DNA of 64,000 nucleotides from Papio anubis (GCF_008728515.1 NC_044984.1:87777181-87841180); one strand, 5' to 3'. Numbered from the stretch's first letter, positions 12,980-25,374 are shown. Numbers and translations are program-made. Notes: generated by a model not told the origin, from the letters alone.

Positions 12980-14160
12980 AATAAAATTTTCCTCAGAAGA
13001 AAAAATGTTCAACTTCATTAATAACCTGAGGAATACAGATTAAAATGAGATACCATGTTAAAAACAATGAAATTGACTGAGATCAGAGACTCCCCCCACC
13101 CCACCCCAATTCTCAATGTTGGTCATGGTGTGAGAAAACAAGCTTATATGGTGTTTTGATAATATTAAGAAATAAACTAAGGCAGTGTTTCTAGGGATCA
13201 TTTAGCAAAATCCCTTAAAAAGTGCATTTTTGGCCAGGCACGGTGGCTCACGCCTGTAATCCCAGCACTTTGGGAGGCCGAGGCGGAAGGATCACCTGAG
13301 GTCAGGAGTTCGAGACCAGCCTGGCCAACATGGTGAAACCCTGTCTCTACTAAAAACACAAAAATTAGCCTTAGCCAGGTGTGGTGACACATGCCTGTAA
13401 TCCCAGCTACTCCAGAGGCCGTAGCAGGAGAATAGCTTGAACCCAGGTGATGGAGGTTGCAATGAGCTGAGATCATGCCACTGTACTCCACCTCACTCTG
13501 GGTGACAGAGTGAGATTCCATCTCAAAGAAAAAAAAAAAAAGTACATTTTTTGGACACAAAAATTTCACTTCTAGGAATGTAAACTACAAAAAACAATTA
13601 AGCTTTATGTGCAAAGGCTTACCTAAAATAATATTAATAACAGGGTTGTTTGTAATAAGATGGAAGGAAGGAAGGTTAGAGAGGGAGGGAAAGAACAAAG
13701 GAAATCAGAATTTCCATCAATAGGAACTGATTAAATAAACAAATGTGGTACAGTGCATGCATCAAAAGCAGCATTATTTTTCCAATGAAAGTGACGCTGT
13801 GGATAAATATTATTGAAATGGAAATTGTTCACATATGTTACTAGGTTTAAAAAACAGATTACAAAACTCTATATAACTGTATGTTTCTATTTATATGAAG
13901 GTCAAGATCAGGCAAAGCCAGTCTTCAGTGATAGAAATCCAAACAATGGTGGAGGGAAAGTGGGTAGAGCAGAAGCTGATTTGGAAAGAAGGGAACTTTC
14001 TGGAGTGATGGAAATGCTCTAAGATGATATTCTTGCCATATGGCTTGTGGGGGGTGGGAAGTACAGAGTAGGTGGACATTTGTCAGAATTCATCAAAATG
14101 GTCACTGAGCATCTATACATTTCATTTCATGTGAGTTATACCTCAATTTTAATAAGAAAC
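12980..14160 (+). mobile_element. Old L1M 3' end, split by an Alu
   Basis: Text typical of the end of L1 ORF2 and its 3' region (GATACCATGTTAAAAACAATG, CCACTTCT-like phrase, AATGTGGTACAGTGCATGCA, GAGTTATACCTCAATTTTAA). It has many lesions and no open frame; an Alu sits at 13229-13541. Confidence 0.7.
13229..13541 (+). mobile_element. Alu inside L1M
   Basis: Flanks repeat AGT(G/A)CATTTTT; small TTAGCC duplication at 13365. Confidence 0.95.
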
Positions 14161-14244
14161 AAAATCCTCAAATGTGCAACACGATCTTAAGTTCATAATA
14201 AAAACAACGGTTTCTATTTGTACAGACAGAAAAGGATTTGGAGA

Positions 14245-14632
14245 CTGTCTTAGTCCATTCTGTGCTACTATAACAGAATATCACAGACTGGGTAATTTAC
14301 AATAAACAGAAATGTATTGGCTCACAGTTCTGTCAGTATCTGGCAAGGACCTTCTTGCTGCATCACAACACAGCAAAAGGCATCACATAGCAGAAAAGTG
14401 ATAGAGAGAGAAGGGGCGTGGGGAGGGAGAGGGAGAATGAGCAAGAGAACAAGAGGAGGCCAAATTCTTCCTTTTATAAGGAACCCACTCCTGCAATAAT
14501 GTAATAACGGCATTAATCTATTTGTGATGGATCCACCCTCATGACCAAACTCCTCCCACTAGGCCCCATCACCATCAAATTTCTAACTCATGGACTTTGG
14601 GGAACACATTGAAACTATAGCAGAGAGGATTT
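14245..14632 (+). mobile_element. Old interspersed repeat (TCTTAGTCCATTCTGTG family)
   Basis: Starts CTTAGTCCATTCTGTGCTACTATAACAGAAT and ends near CATTGAAACTATAGCA, with the CCTCCCACTAGGCCCCATC block. It is a very common primate repeat whose name I do not recall with certainty. A fragment of the same family lies at about 6632-6690. Confidence 0.6.
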
Positions 14633-14999
14633 AGGAGTAGTGGGATTATGGGCATTTTAAACTCTTTTTTTTTCCTCACTTGTCTCAACAAACATTGTAA
14701 TAATTTAATCATAACAATTAAACACAAAATGCAAATGTATACAAATGTGTTTCAGTGAGCCTTTCTTGCTCTTAATCTGAATATTTCCTAACACCTCATT
14801 AAAGGGTAGTGTGCAGATTACCCAGTGCATCACAGACTTGGTTGAAATTCTTTGGAAGGACACCAATGGCGTCCTACCCCTTGTGGAGGTCCTTCACCAT
14901 ATGCACTTCCTAGAATGACTAGTCAAACTAGTCATTCCTAGTTTATTCTTTCAAATAGCTCAAAATGCCAAAGTTAAATCAAGAATTTTATCATTTAGG

Positions 15000-15296
15000 C
15001 CGGGCGCGGTGGCTCACTCCTGTAATCCCAGCACTTTGGGAGGCCAAGGTGGGCGGATCACGAGGTCAGGAGATCGACTCCATCCTGGCTAACAAGGTGA
15101 AACCCTGTCTTTACTAAAAATACAAAAAATTAGCCAGGCGTGGTGGTGGGCGCCTGTAGTCCCAGCTACTCAGGAGGCTGAAGCAGGAGAATGGCGTGAA
15201 CCTGGGAGGTGGAATTTGCAGTGAGCAGAGATCGTGCCACTGCACTCCAGCCTGGGGAATGGAGAAAGACTCTGTCGCAAAAAAAAAAAAAAAAAA
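15000..15296 (+). mobile_element. AluY with 17-bp target duplication
   Basis: Near-consensus; flanks repeat AGAATTTTATCATTTAG. Confidence 0.96.
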
Positions 15297-15811
15297 GAAT
15301 TTTATCATTTAGAGGCATGCTTGAAGTAGATTTTATTTCTGGTGCCCAAACCCCTCTCAGGTCCACAGTAAAAAGTTTCAAATTCCTGAAGGCAACGCAA
15401 ATGCTTTATGGGCTGAGAAGTAGCTGTTTCTTTGCCTGTGTCCTGCCAAACTTCAAGAATGGTTTTGCCATTAGTTCCAAACGCACAAGCAGCCTGGTCT
15501 GAGCTCCACCACCTCCAGCAGGCTTATTCCAGATAAGTCAGCTGGTCTTCATGTGACAGAGAAGCCTTCTGTGCCAGGTGTGCTCACAGCCAAGACTGGG
15601 TGTCTGCCACCTCATGCTGATGGCAGCTCATGTTCACATGCAGCCCACAGATCTCAGCACAGGCTGCTGGGTGGTTAACCATGCAGGCACAATTACCTCC
15701 TAACAATAATAGTGCAAACAACTATGGGCAGTTGGTTGAAGGATGGGAGAGAGGAGGAACAGTAACAAGCAGATGAAACATCATTACACTTCTCTAAACT
15801 CCTGCAGGATG

Positions 15812-16172
15812 CAGCCCAGCATGGTGGCTCACATCTGTAATCCCAGCACTTTTGGAGGCCAAGGTGGGCAGATCACTTGAGGTCAGGAGTTTGAGACCAG
15901 CCTGGGCAACATGGCAAAACCCCATCTCTACTAAAAATACAAAAATTAGCCAGTCATGGTGGCGTGGGCCTGTATTCCCAGCTACTCGGGAGGCTGAGGC
16001 GGAAGGATAGTTTGAACCCAGGAGGCAGAGGTTACAGTGAGCCAAGATCGTGCCACTGCACTCCAGCCTGGGTGACAGAGAGGAGACTCCATCTCAAAAT
16101 AATAATAGTAGTAATAATAATAATAATAGTAGTAGTAGTAATAATAATAATAATAGTAGTAGTAGTAATAAA
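15812..16172 (+). mobile_element. Alu with expanded (AAT/AGT)n tail
   Basis: The A tail has become about 75 bp of AAT and AGT triplets (16096-16170). A perfect 17-bp target duplication TAAACTCCTGCAGGATG lies at 15795 and 16169. Confidence 0.96.
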
Positions 16173-16185
16173 CTCCTGCAGGATG

Positions 16186-18239
16186 GATACAAATTGAGAA
16201 CTGAAGTAGGTGGGAATAAGTGAGAACTGAAATCCAGCTTTTCCTTGGGATACAGCCAAAGAAACCAATGGACAAACAGTGCCAAAAGAAACTCACCTCC
16301 AACAGTCTGGTCTGGATCTGGTGCAGAGAGGAAGACAAATGTCCATGGATCTGTATCTCTAGCCTACCGGATAGCTAGACAAAAACATCCCACAGGGCCA
16401 TCAGAATTACCTGGTGTAACATCCCTGAACAGAACTCAACATCCCTTCCTTGCCTCCAACCTGCTATGTCTTTTGCAAAGACATATAACAACCAGTGTAT
16501 AACACTGGCCGCTGGGTGTATAATAACCAGTGACCCCTTTACGAGAGTGAGAGCTTAGAAGTCCTTTAGACCTCCTCCTTCTTCATCTTCCACATATGAT
16601 CAGTTCCAGGTCCTAGTTAGGACACTATCATCCTAATATCTTTCTGACTAGCCCTTCCTTCTTGTTGTGCTGCCAACTGTCACAAAATCTAATTTCCACC
16701 TCACTGCCTGAATGATCTCTCTACATTGCAAATCTAATCATGCCTCTGGCCTATGCCAGTCTTTCCACGGTTCTCCATTATCTACCCAGAGGATGCTTGA
16801 GAAGATCTCAAATGCCTTCACTACCAGGCACTCAAATGTGTGAAGCCATGGGGTTTAATATGGCCAAGAAGGAGGCTGTATGGACCTGGAGAAGATCTGT
16901 CCTACCTAAAGTTATTCAAATAAAAAATTATTTAAAAACAGCTGTGCTGGCCTGGGAAAACTTTCTGAGGTCACTTTGATACTCTTGGTCTACAATAGAG
17001 TGAAATTCCTTAGCCTGTGAAGTAGCTGAAGCCTGCTTCTCTAGCCTTGTCTTCACCTATTTTCAGTTAAGCAGCCTGCATTTTCCTGAAGGTTCTCTTT
17101 CACCCAGTGATGCCTTTAAACAGGATCTTTTCTGCTAGGGTCCATTTCCTTCTTTCCCCACCTTGCCTAGAAACTTATGTCAAGACCCTCGTCTGCCAGC
17201 CTTTGCGGAGCCCTGGGGAGAGTTATACCCTGGACACGCATCTGTTATTGTTGTTCTTCCCCAGCTTGCAAATATTTATTTTCCTTCTCTGCAAGTAGTA
17301 CTTAGGGGGCTTGTCTTATAATGGCACAAATTGTATGTTACAAAATAAACGGTGAAGGCTAGAGACAGTTTTCCTTCCCAACATTTTAAATAAGATTGAG
17401 AAATTATTGTTTACATCACAAAATGTCATTTTTGTTTTCTAAAAAATTTGGGGTGTCCTCTGGGAGCTAATAGAGATTTTATGAGGGCCTCCAAATATGC
17501 CCTGTGTCCCTAGCTAGCCTTTGCCAATAAACCTGTGTTGAATATGATAGTACAATAATCCTAGGCCAGAAAAACTGCTTCAGGCCTTGATCAGGTTCCC
17601 AAAATATTAGAGGTGATATTAATTATTATCATAAAATTTTAGTTGTTCAAAAAAAAAAAAAGAAAGAAATGGTTACATGCTCCGGTGCCTTTTTAAAAAT
17701 CACTTTAAGAAATAAAAGGGAACTCAACTCCACTCCCACAACTGGGTCACAAGCTCCATTGGCTAAGGTAGTTGAGTTCCCAGCCACATGAAATAGTTCT
17801 ATTTCTCAGAACTTGTCCAAAAGACTTCTCCTGCCTGCAGAGATAGAAGTAAGGAAAAGAGAATCTTTCCTATACCTTAAAGTTTGACCTCCCTCATTTC
17901 TTTTCTTTCCCTTTCTGTCCATTGATTTAGGCCATCAAGGAACTGTAGAAGTAAAATAGGAAGTTGGAAAGGGAAGAGATAGTGAAGGATGAAGGGGTGG
18001 GCCAATCGTAGGGGGCTTTCACGGGGTCTATGCCTATAGTGGCTGAGGTTAAATGAAGTTAACCACAAAGCTAGAGTCACCTCACCACTTCCTACTTTGT
18101 AGACTAATAGGCTGAGCTCTGGTTTCACTTAAACTTGAGTGGTCTGGAGTGAACTCATTGATTCCACACCCATTCCTCAAAGAATATTATATATATTTTT
18201 TATCATTATTATTGAGATTTTACCTGTTTTAATTCCTTT
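16186..18239. other. Alu-free intergenic stretch
   Basis: Two kb without Alu. Part (16600-17210) is L2-like; nothing else recognised and no splice-consistent coding frames. Confidence 0.5.
16600..17210 (+). mobile_element. Old L2-like sequence
   Basis: GAATGATCTCTCTACATTGC, CATGCCTCTGGCCTATGCC and the following CT-rich text resemble a common L2-type repeat; diverged, with no gene signal. Confidence 0.35.
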
Positions 18240-18550
18240 TCTTTTTTTTTTTTTTTTTTTTTTAGACAGAGTCTTGCTCATTTGCCTGGGCTAGAGTGCA
18301 GTGGCATGATCATGGCACACTGTAGCCTTGACCTCCTAGGCTCAAGCAGTCCTCCAGCCTCAGCCTCCCACGCAGTTGGAACTTTAGGTGTACACCACAA
18401 CACCCAGCTAATTTTTTTTTTTTTTTTTTTTTGGAGAGATGGGGTTTTGCCTTGTTACCCAGGCTGGTTTCGAACTCCTGAGTTCAAATAATCTGCCTGC
18501 CTTGGCCTCCCAAAGTGCTGGGATTATTGGCGCGAGCCACCACGACTGAC
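18240..18550 (-). mobile_element. Alu (AluJ-like)
   Basis: T24, AGACAGAGTCTTGCTCATTTG; second T18 tract in the middle. Confidence 0.92.
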
Positions 18551-18599
18551 TGACTATATTCTTATTAACCAATCTGAAAGCAGTTTACTTAATATCTGG

Positions 18600-18605
<6 letters not shown>

Positions 18606-18632
<27 letters not shown>

Positions 18633-18633
18633 G
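18606..18633. repeat. (CA)n microsatellite
   Basis: About 14 CA units. Confidence 0.95.
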
Positions 18634-18800
18634 ACTATATTCCAGTACAAATGAACATGCACATGACGAAATTTTGAGAAATACAGGAAAGCATAAGGAA
18701 AAAAAAATTTATAGTCAACCCCAAAATAAAAATTATTAACTATTTTGTCAATTCTGCTATTAAGATACTTATATAGTTGGGACTGTATTGTATTCACAAC

Positions 18801-19004
18801 TTTTTTTTTTGAGACAGAGTCTCACTCACTCTGTCACTCAGGCTGGAGTGCAGGGGCACCATCAGGCTCACTGCCTCCTGGGTTCAAGGAATCGTCCCGC
18901 CTCAGCCTCCAGAGTAGCTGGGAGTACAGGCATATGCCACCACGGCGAGATAATTTTTGTATGGTTTTTCAGAGATGGGTTTTGGGTTTGGCCATGTTGC
19001 TCCA
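18801..19004 (-). mobile_element. Alu, truncated
   Basis: T10, GAGACAGAGTCTCACTCACTC to CCATGTTGCTCCAGG. Confidence 0.9.
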
Positions 19005-20024
19005 GGTGATACAACCTTTAATACTTAGAAATCTAACCTTGTAACAAGCTCTTGCTTTGCTTTTAGAAACTATGTAAGCATTGTCATTTATAGCTACATA
19101 GAACTCCTTGAAGTGTATATATTGTAATTTATATGACCATTTTTCTACTACTAGGCATTTAGTTTTTAACTGAACATATTTTGGGATAATAATATGATTT
19201 CGACCTTTTAAAAGTTCTCACTACCAGCAATGAGAAAATAAGACCTCTTTAAAGAAGGTATAGGCAGCAGTAGTTCAAAAGTATTTTAGTCATTGGTTTC
19301 CTTTAGCCAAGAAAAACAGGTACAATATCACTGAATTATGGACAAAAGCAGGAAATACCCTGCAATTTTCCCAAGAATAATGTATTTCTTAAGCATATGC
19401 TGATGTGAAGGTTGGATTTGTTCTGGGAAGGCTTTAGGAAAGAAAGGAGTCTTGAATAGGAGAATAAATATACAAGAGGTGGTATAAAGACATGAAGTTG
19501 GGGGTAAGAGAAAAAACATGGCAAATGTCGTGAGGTTAAGAACTCAGGCTCTTAATGTGGTGCCTGGCAGAGTTCCCCTGCCATCATTGCCTTTGATGGT
19601 GACTGGACTCTGGTAAGCTTACCACAAATCCTTCAATTCTAGGCAGAACACTTTCTTAAACAAAGAATTTAAACAACCATTTGCTAACAGTAATCTCCTG
19701 CCTACTCTAAGTGTCTTTTCACCAAATCATTCCTCTTTTTCTATGCTATTTAGACTTCGCCAGCAATAGAGTGGGCAGCCAGATGTTATTTCACAGAATT
19801 CACACGACTGGAATCGCTGCTGTGAGAATTCTTTTAAAGTGATGTCGAATTTGCAGTCTTCCTAAAGCCCCACGTCCCTGAACTTTTGTAGCAATCTGGG
19901 GAAGATAGAACGCGGCACTATTACATTACATTTGATTTTCATTTAAATCGATTCTTTTCTTAGAAAGTTATCTTCAAATTTTGATTCATTCTACATGTTT
20001 TGCCCAATATGTTTCCAATTATTT

Positions 20025-20165
20025 ATCACAGTTTGTCTTCACAACACCCTGAGAGATGGGTAGGCCAGATGTTACTACTCCCATTTTCTTCAAAGAGAAG
20101 AAAACAGACGAAGAGAGTGAAGGCATTGCCACCAGAACCCGGGTGTCTCATCTTTTGGCCCAGGG
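20025..20165 (-). mobile_element. MIR-like fragment
   Basis: CACAACACCCTGAGAGATGGG, CTCCCATTTTCTTC and CCAGAACCCGGGTGTCTC in reverse MIR order. Confidence 0.5.
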
Positions 20166-20413
20166 TGTGTTCACCTACCAGATTAAACTGTCACAGTGGC
20201 TTTGACAGATGGCATTGGCAGAGAGTCCATAGAGACATGGGTTGTGTCTCTGCAATTGGATATCTCAGGGAAGTTTTATACTTCAGCTTTTCAAACCTGC
20301 CATAAACCCTGAGTATTTTCTTTAAGCACATATCAAAGTAGTCTACCTTAAAGTATCTCCAGGTTTTTTCCAGATTTGGATTTTAAAATTTTTTAATCTA
20401 TTTCATTTTATTT

Positions 20414-20585
20414 TATCTGAGACAGAGTCTCACTCTGTCACCCAGGTTGGAGTGCCAAGGATCGCGGATCTCAGCTGACTGTGACTCCTGCCTCCTGTCT
20501 TGGGCACAGTGTGCCTCAGCCTCCTAAGTAGCTGCTGGGATTACAGGTGTACACGCCACCACCAGGCCCAGGTGATTTTTAAAAT
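20414..20585 (-). mobile_element. Half Alu
   Basis: GAGACAGAGTCTCACTCTG to CCCAGGTGATTTTT; left arm only. Confidence 0.85.
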
Positions 20586-20587
20586 TT

Positions 20588-20879
20588 CTTTTTTTTTGAG
20601 ACGAGTCTCTGTCACCCAGGCTGGAGTGCAGTGGCCGGATCTCAGCTCACTGCAAGCTCCTCGGGCCTCCGGTTTACGCCATTCTCCGGCCTCAGCCTCC
20701 CGAGTAGCTGGGACTACAGGCCAGCCACTCTTCGGCTAGTTTTTTGTGGGACATTTTAATAGAGACGGGTTTCACCATGTTGGGGCCAGGGATGGTCTCA
20801 TCTCTGACTCAGTGGATCCGCCTCGGGCCTCGCCTCCCAAAGTGCTGGGATTACAGGTTTGAGCCACCGCGCCCGGCCT
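20588..20879 (-). mobile_element. Young AluY of Old World monkey type
   Basis: GTGGCCGGATCTCAGCTC and TTACAGGTTTGAGCCACCGC; flanks repeat TAAAATTTCTT. Several small indels. Confidence 0.88.
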
Positions 20880-20907
20880 AAAATTTCTTATCTAATTAAC
20901 CTACATA

Positions 20908-21196
20908 GGCCAGGTGAGATGGCTCACGCCTGTAATGCCAGCACTTTGGAAGGCCAAGGTAGGTGGATTGCCTGATCTCTGGAGTTTGAGACCAGCCTGA
21001 GCAACATGGCAAAATCCTGTCTCTACAAAAAACACAAAAATTAGCAGGGCTTTTTGGGGGTAGGGGTGGAGGGTGCTGAGGCAGGAGGATTGCTTGAGCC
21101 TGGGAGGTTGAGGCTGCAGTGAGCAGAGATCAAGCAACTGCACTCCAGCCTGGGTGATAGGGCAAGACGTTGCTCTTAAAAAAAAAAAAAAAAAAA
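20908..21196 (+). mobile_element. Alu
   Basis: Flanks repeat ACCTACATAG. Confidence 0.93.
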
Positions 21197-21383
21197 ACCT
21201 ACATAGAAGTAGGAATAAAAGATGACTTTAGCATTCATTTTCCAAGTATATATAAGAGGAATTAAGATTAATCTTTATATAAAGTAACATATTTGAAAAT
21301 CTGTTGAGATTTAAATGACAAACAAAACTAGGAAAAGCCAGCATCTCTTTTTTATTTTTTATTTTTATTTTTTATTTATTTTT

Positions 21384-21978
21384 ATTTTTTGAGATGGAGT
21401 TTCACTCTGTCACCCAGGCTGGAGTGCAATGGCGCCATCTCGGCTCACCGCAAACTCCGCCTCCTGGGTTCAAGTGATTCTTCTGCCTCAGCCTCCCAAG
21501 TAGCTGGGACTACAGGCGCATGCCACCACACCCGGGTAATCTTTGTATTTTTTTTAGTAGAGACGGGGTTTTGCCATGTTGATCAGGCTGGTCTCAAAAT
21601 CCTGACCTCAGGCGATCCACCCACCCTCAGTCTCCCAAAGTGCTGGGATTAGAGGCGTGACCCACCATGCTTGGCCTTTTTTTTTTTTTTTTTTTGAGAC
21701 AGAATCTTGCTCTGTCGCCCAGTGGCATGATGTTGGCTCACTGCAGCCTCCACCTCCTGGGATCAAGAAATTCTTCTGCCTCAGTGCCCCAAATAGCTGG
21801 GACTATAGGCATGCACCACCATGCCTGGCTAATTTTTGTATTTTTTAGTAGAGACAGGGCTTCACCATGTTGGCCAGGCTGATCTTGAACTCCTGACCTC
21901 AGGTGATCCACCCACCTCGGCCTCCCAAAGTGTTGTGATTACGGCCTCCCAAAGTGTTGTGAGCCACCGTGCCCAGCC
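21384..21978 (-). mobile_element. Two antisense Alus back to back
   Basis: 21384-21676 and 21677-21978; the second repeats CGGCCTCCCAAAGTGTTGTG near its end. Confidence 0.93.
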
Positions 21979-22073
21979 AGTGTCTCTTAAATGTGGAAAC
22001 ATTGATACTACGAGCAGTTTAAATTAAATAAGTGAATATTTATCTTAACATTACCAAACTCAGAGCAATGCTT

Positions 22074-22373
22074 TTTTTTTTTTTTTTTTTTTTGATACGG
22101 AGTCTTGCTCTGTCACCCAGGCTGGAGTGCAGTGGCGCGATCTCAGCTCACTGCAACCTCCACCTCCTGGGTTCACGCCATTCTCCTGCCTCAGTCTCCT
22201 GAGTAGCCGGGAATACAGATGCCCGCCACCACACCCGGCTAACTTTTATATTTTTAGTAGAGATAATGTTTCACTGTGTTAGCCAGGATGGTCTCTATCT
22301 CCTGACCTCATGATCTGCCCTCCTCGGCCTCCCAAAGTGCTGGGATTATAGGCGTGAGCCACCACGCCCAGCC
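22074..22373 (-). mobile_element. AluY
   Basis: Flanks repeat AGA(G/A)CAATGCTTTT. Confidence 0.95.
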
Positions 22374-22410
22374 AGAACAATGCTTTTAAAAAAATGACTA
22401 AAAATACAAA

Positions 22411-22705
22411 GGGCTGGGTGGCTCATACCTGTAATTCCAGCACCTTGGGAGACCAAGACGGGAGGACTGCTTGAGCCCAGGAATTTGAGACCAGCCTGGG
22501 CAACATGACAAAACCCTGTTTCTACAAAAAAATACAAAAATTAGCCAGGCATGATGTAATCCTAGATACTTGGGAGGCTGAGGTGGGAGGATAGATGCAG
22601 TCCATGAGGTTGAGACTTCAGTGAGCTGTGATCATGCTACTATATTCTAGCCTGGGCAATGGAGTGAGACCCTATCTCAAAAAATATAAATAAATAAATA
22701 TTTTT
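22411..22705 (+). mobile_element. Alu (old)
   Basis: GGGCTGGGTGGCTCATACC to (AAATA)n tail. Confidence 0.9.
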
Positions 22706-22901
22706 TAAAAATTACATAATTTTTTCAAGTTAAGCCTTATAGAAAATGCGTCTGTGTATGTAGGCCTCCCTTTGTAAATAATATGACTTTCTATAAACCT
22801 ATAATATAAGACTCTTTGAGTACGTACAACAGAAAGAGGACATGTCCACTCTGTATCATACTTGAAGGTATTACTGATTTTCTTTTTAAGATAGAAAGGA
22901 G

Positions 22902-23196
22902 GCCGGGCGCAGTGGCTCATGCCTGTAATCCCAGCACTTTGGGAGGCCGAGACGGGCGGATCACGAGGTCAGAAGATCGAGACCATCCTGGCTAACACGG
23001 TGAAACCCCGTCTCTACTAAAAATACAAAAAACTAGCCGGGCGTGGTGGCGGGCACCTGTAGTCCCAGCTACTCGGGAGGCTGAGGCAGGAGAATGGCAG
23101 GAACCCGGGAGGCGGAGCTTGCAGTGAGCCGAGATGGCGCCACTGCACTCCAGTCTGGGCGGCAGAGCGAGACTCCGTTTCAAAAAAAAAAAAAAA
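22902..23196 (+). mobile_element. AluY with target duplication
   Basis: Flanks repeat AAGATAGAAAGGA. Confidence 0.96.
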
Positions 23197-23229
23197 GATA
23201 GAAAGGAAAAGTCATATTAAAAGCTACTT

Positions 23230-23520
23230 TTGGCTGCGCGCTGTGACTCATGCCTGTAATCTCAACACTCTGGGAGGTCGAGGTGGGGGGATCATGAGGT
23301 CAAGAGATTGAGACCATCCTGGCCAATATGGTGAAACCTCATCTCTACTAAAAACACAAAAATTAGCTGGGTGTGGTGGCGCAAACCTGTAGTCCCAGCT
23401 ACTCGGGAGGCTGAGGCAGGAGAATTGCTTGAACCCAGGAGGTGGAGGTTGCAGTGAGCCAAGATTGCGCCACTGCACTCCAGTCTGGTGACAGAGCGAG
23501 ACCCTGTCTCAAAAAAAAAA
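23230..23520 (+). mobile_element. Alu with target duplication
   Basis: Flanks repeat AAAGCTACTTT. Confidence 0.95.
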
Positions 23521-24039
23521 AGCTACTTTCACTTGGGATATGCGTGTGCACACAGTGTTATTGTTGTTGAAGAGCCGTTTCCAAGAACCCTCAACTAGCC
23601 TATGAATGTGTTTGCAAGTTGACACTTGACAATACTCACTTCAAGACTATACCTGACACTGCTGTACTCCCTTATATTATTTCCTGTTTCCCCAAAAGAT
23701 AGCAAGTGTCTTGAGGTTCATAATTGTCTTTTATATCTGTTATGTCCTTCGTAGTGTTTCCCATCATATTTGTGTTGAAATGAACATTCATCTGATGTTC
23801 CAGGAGACCCAGTCCCACTAATTCATCCAATCTTTGAAATAAATTGCTCTTATTCTCTGAACTGTAAAATTGAATATTAATATTACTATTTTTTGGAACA
23901 TCTTGACCCTACAATAATCTACATTTGTATGATATGGTTGCAAGCATTACTATCATGTGAAAAAGAATAGTTTTTTTGTGCTTATTCCCTAAAAATTTTG
24001 AAGCTTTGAATATAATTTCATCAATGTAGTAAGTCTGTG

Positions 24040-24246
24040 TGTGCTCTCTCTGTCTCTCTCTCTGGCTCACACTCACCTACTCTTGCCTTCCCTCACCCTC
24101 CTTCCATTTCCCTACCTCTCTTCCTCTTCTCTCCCTCTCTCCTACTTCTCTTCCTTTCTCCCTCTCTCCTTCTCTCCCTGTCTTTCCCTCTCCCTCTCCT
24201 TCCTCTTTCCCTCTCTCCTTCTGTCCCCCTCTCCTTCTCCTTCTGT
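24040..24246 (+). repeat. Polypyrimidine (CT-rich) tract, about 205 bp
   Basis: Almost only C and T with scattered G/A; built from CTCTCT, TTCC and CCCTCT units. Confidence 0.95.
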
Positions 24247-24434
24247 CATAAAATGAAAAATAAAAAGGTAGTGAATAAGAGTAAGTAAATAATAGAAAAG
24301 CAAGAGCCCATCACTCCCTGAATCTCTTGTAGATTGTTTATAAAGGTATGAGGAAACCTCTTAGGTTTCTAAGTTTCTCCTAATTTCTCCCTTTATAATT
24401 CAACTGACCAGCATTAACATTACAACAGAGATCC

Positions 24435-24821
24435 TGAGACTGACAAAACAGACTCTTCTAGTATAAGATACCAAATCTCAACCTCACTAGTATAGCATCA
24501 CATGACAAATAACAAGCCCTTAAAGAAATCTAAGTATTTTACCCCAAAATACATTTCTTTGATGTATTTTGGAATGGCCCTGCAAAGCTGTTTCTTGTGG
24601 GGAAAATCTACATTCTGTAGAAAATCTCCTTTCCTTTCCAAATCTTTTCATCCAGGAGAGATTATCTGTCCCCCTAAAATGTATAAAATCAAGGGGCAAC
24701 CAACCACCCTGGGCACCTGTTCTCAGGATTTCTTGAGGCTGTCTTAAGCCTTAGCCAAACATATTTGGCTCAGAATAAACCTCTTCAAATATGTTACAGT
24801 GTTTGACTCTTTTCATTGACA
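24435..24821 (+). mobile_element. Solo-LTR-like remnant of an endogenous retrovirus
   Basis: Begins about TGAGACTGAC and ends about TCATTGACA. It has a TATAAAA at 24682 and an AATAAA at 24774 with the spacing of an LTR promoter and poly(A) signal. No internal retroviral genes follow. The family is not certain and I see no clear target duplication. Confidence 0.5.
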
Positions 24822-24865
24822 ATTTCAAGAGGTTCATGATCTTTCAGAGGCCCCTTATTTATTTA

Positions 24866-24995
24866 TTTATTTTTACTGAAAGGGCATCTTGCCATGTTGC
24901 CCAGGCTGGTCTCAAATTTCTGGGTTCAAGTGATCCTCCCCCGTTGGCTTCCCAAAGTGCTGGCATTACAGGTGTGAGCCACCATGCCCAGACTA
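24866..24995 (-). mobile_element. Alu monomer (FLAM-like)
   Basis: GCATCTTGCCATGTTGCCCAGG to CATGCCCAG. Confidence 0.85.
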
Positions 24996-25032
24996 AAATT
25001 ATTTTTTTAACATTATTTATTAATTTATTTTC

Positions 25033-25319
25033 CAGACAGGGTCACACTCTGTCACCTAGGCTAGAGTGCAGTGGCAGAATTACAGCTCACTGCAGCTTCG
25101 ACTTCCCAGGCTCAAGAGATCCTCCTGCCTCAGCCTCCCAATTAGCTGAGACCATAGGCACATGACACCATGTCAAGCTAATTTTTTGTATTTTTTGTAG
25201 AGATGGGGTTTCACCATGTTGCCCCACCTCGTCTTGAATTCTTGGGCTCAAACAATACACTCCACCCGCCTAGCCTCCCAAAGTGTTGGAGTTACAGGGG
25301 TGAGCCACTGTGCCCGGCC
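25033..25319 (-). mobile_element. Alu (AluJ-like)
   Basis: CCAGACAGGGTCACACTC to TGTGCCCGGCC. Confidence 0.92.
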
Positions 25320-25374
25320 CTCAGAGGGATTTCTGCTGGTAGTAACCTAAAGCATTTTTTTATTTTTATTTTAT

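Larger units (their letters stand above)
18590..19230 (-). mobile_element. Possible old L1M fragment interrupted by an Alu
   Basis: ATAGCTACATAGAACTCCTTG, TGTAATTTATATGACCATTTT and GGCATTTAGTTTTTAAC match the general L1M 3' pattern. It holds a (CA)n at 18606 and an Alu at 18801. Orientation is uncertain. Confidence 0.35.

Noticed and set aside
12980..14160. Functional L1 ORF2
   Set aside because: Old 3' fragment with many stops; no endonuclease or reverse transcriptase frame.
15982..16338. Frame with long Tyr, Ile/Thr or Leu runs
   Set aside because: Translation of the (AAT/AGT)n tail of an Alu.
24037..24288. Three overlapping Ser/Leu/Pro-rich frames
   Set aside because: Artefact of the polypyrimidine tract.
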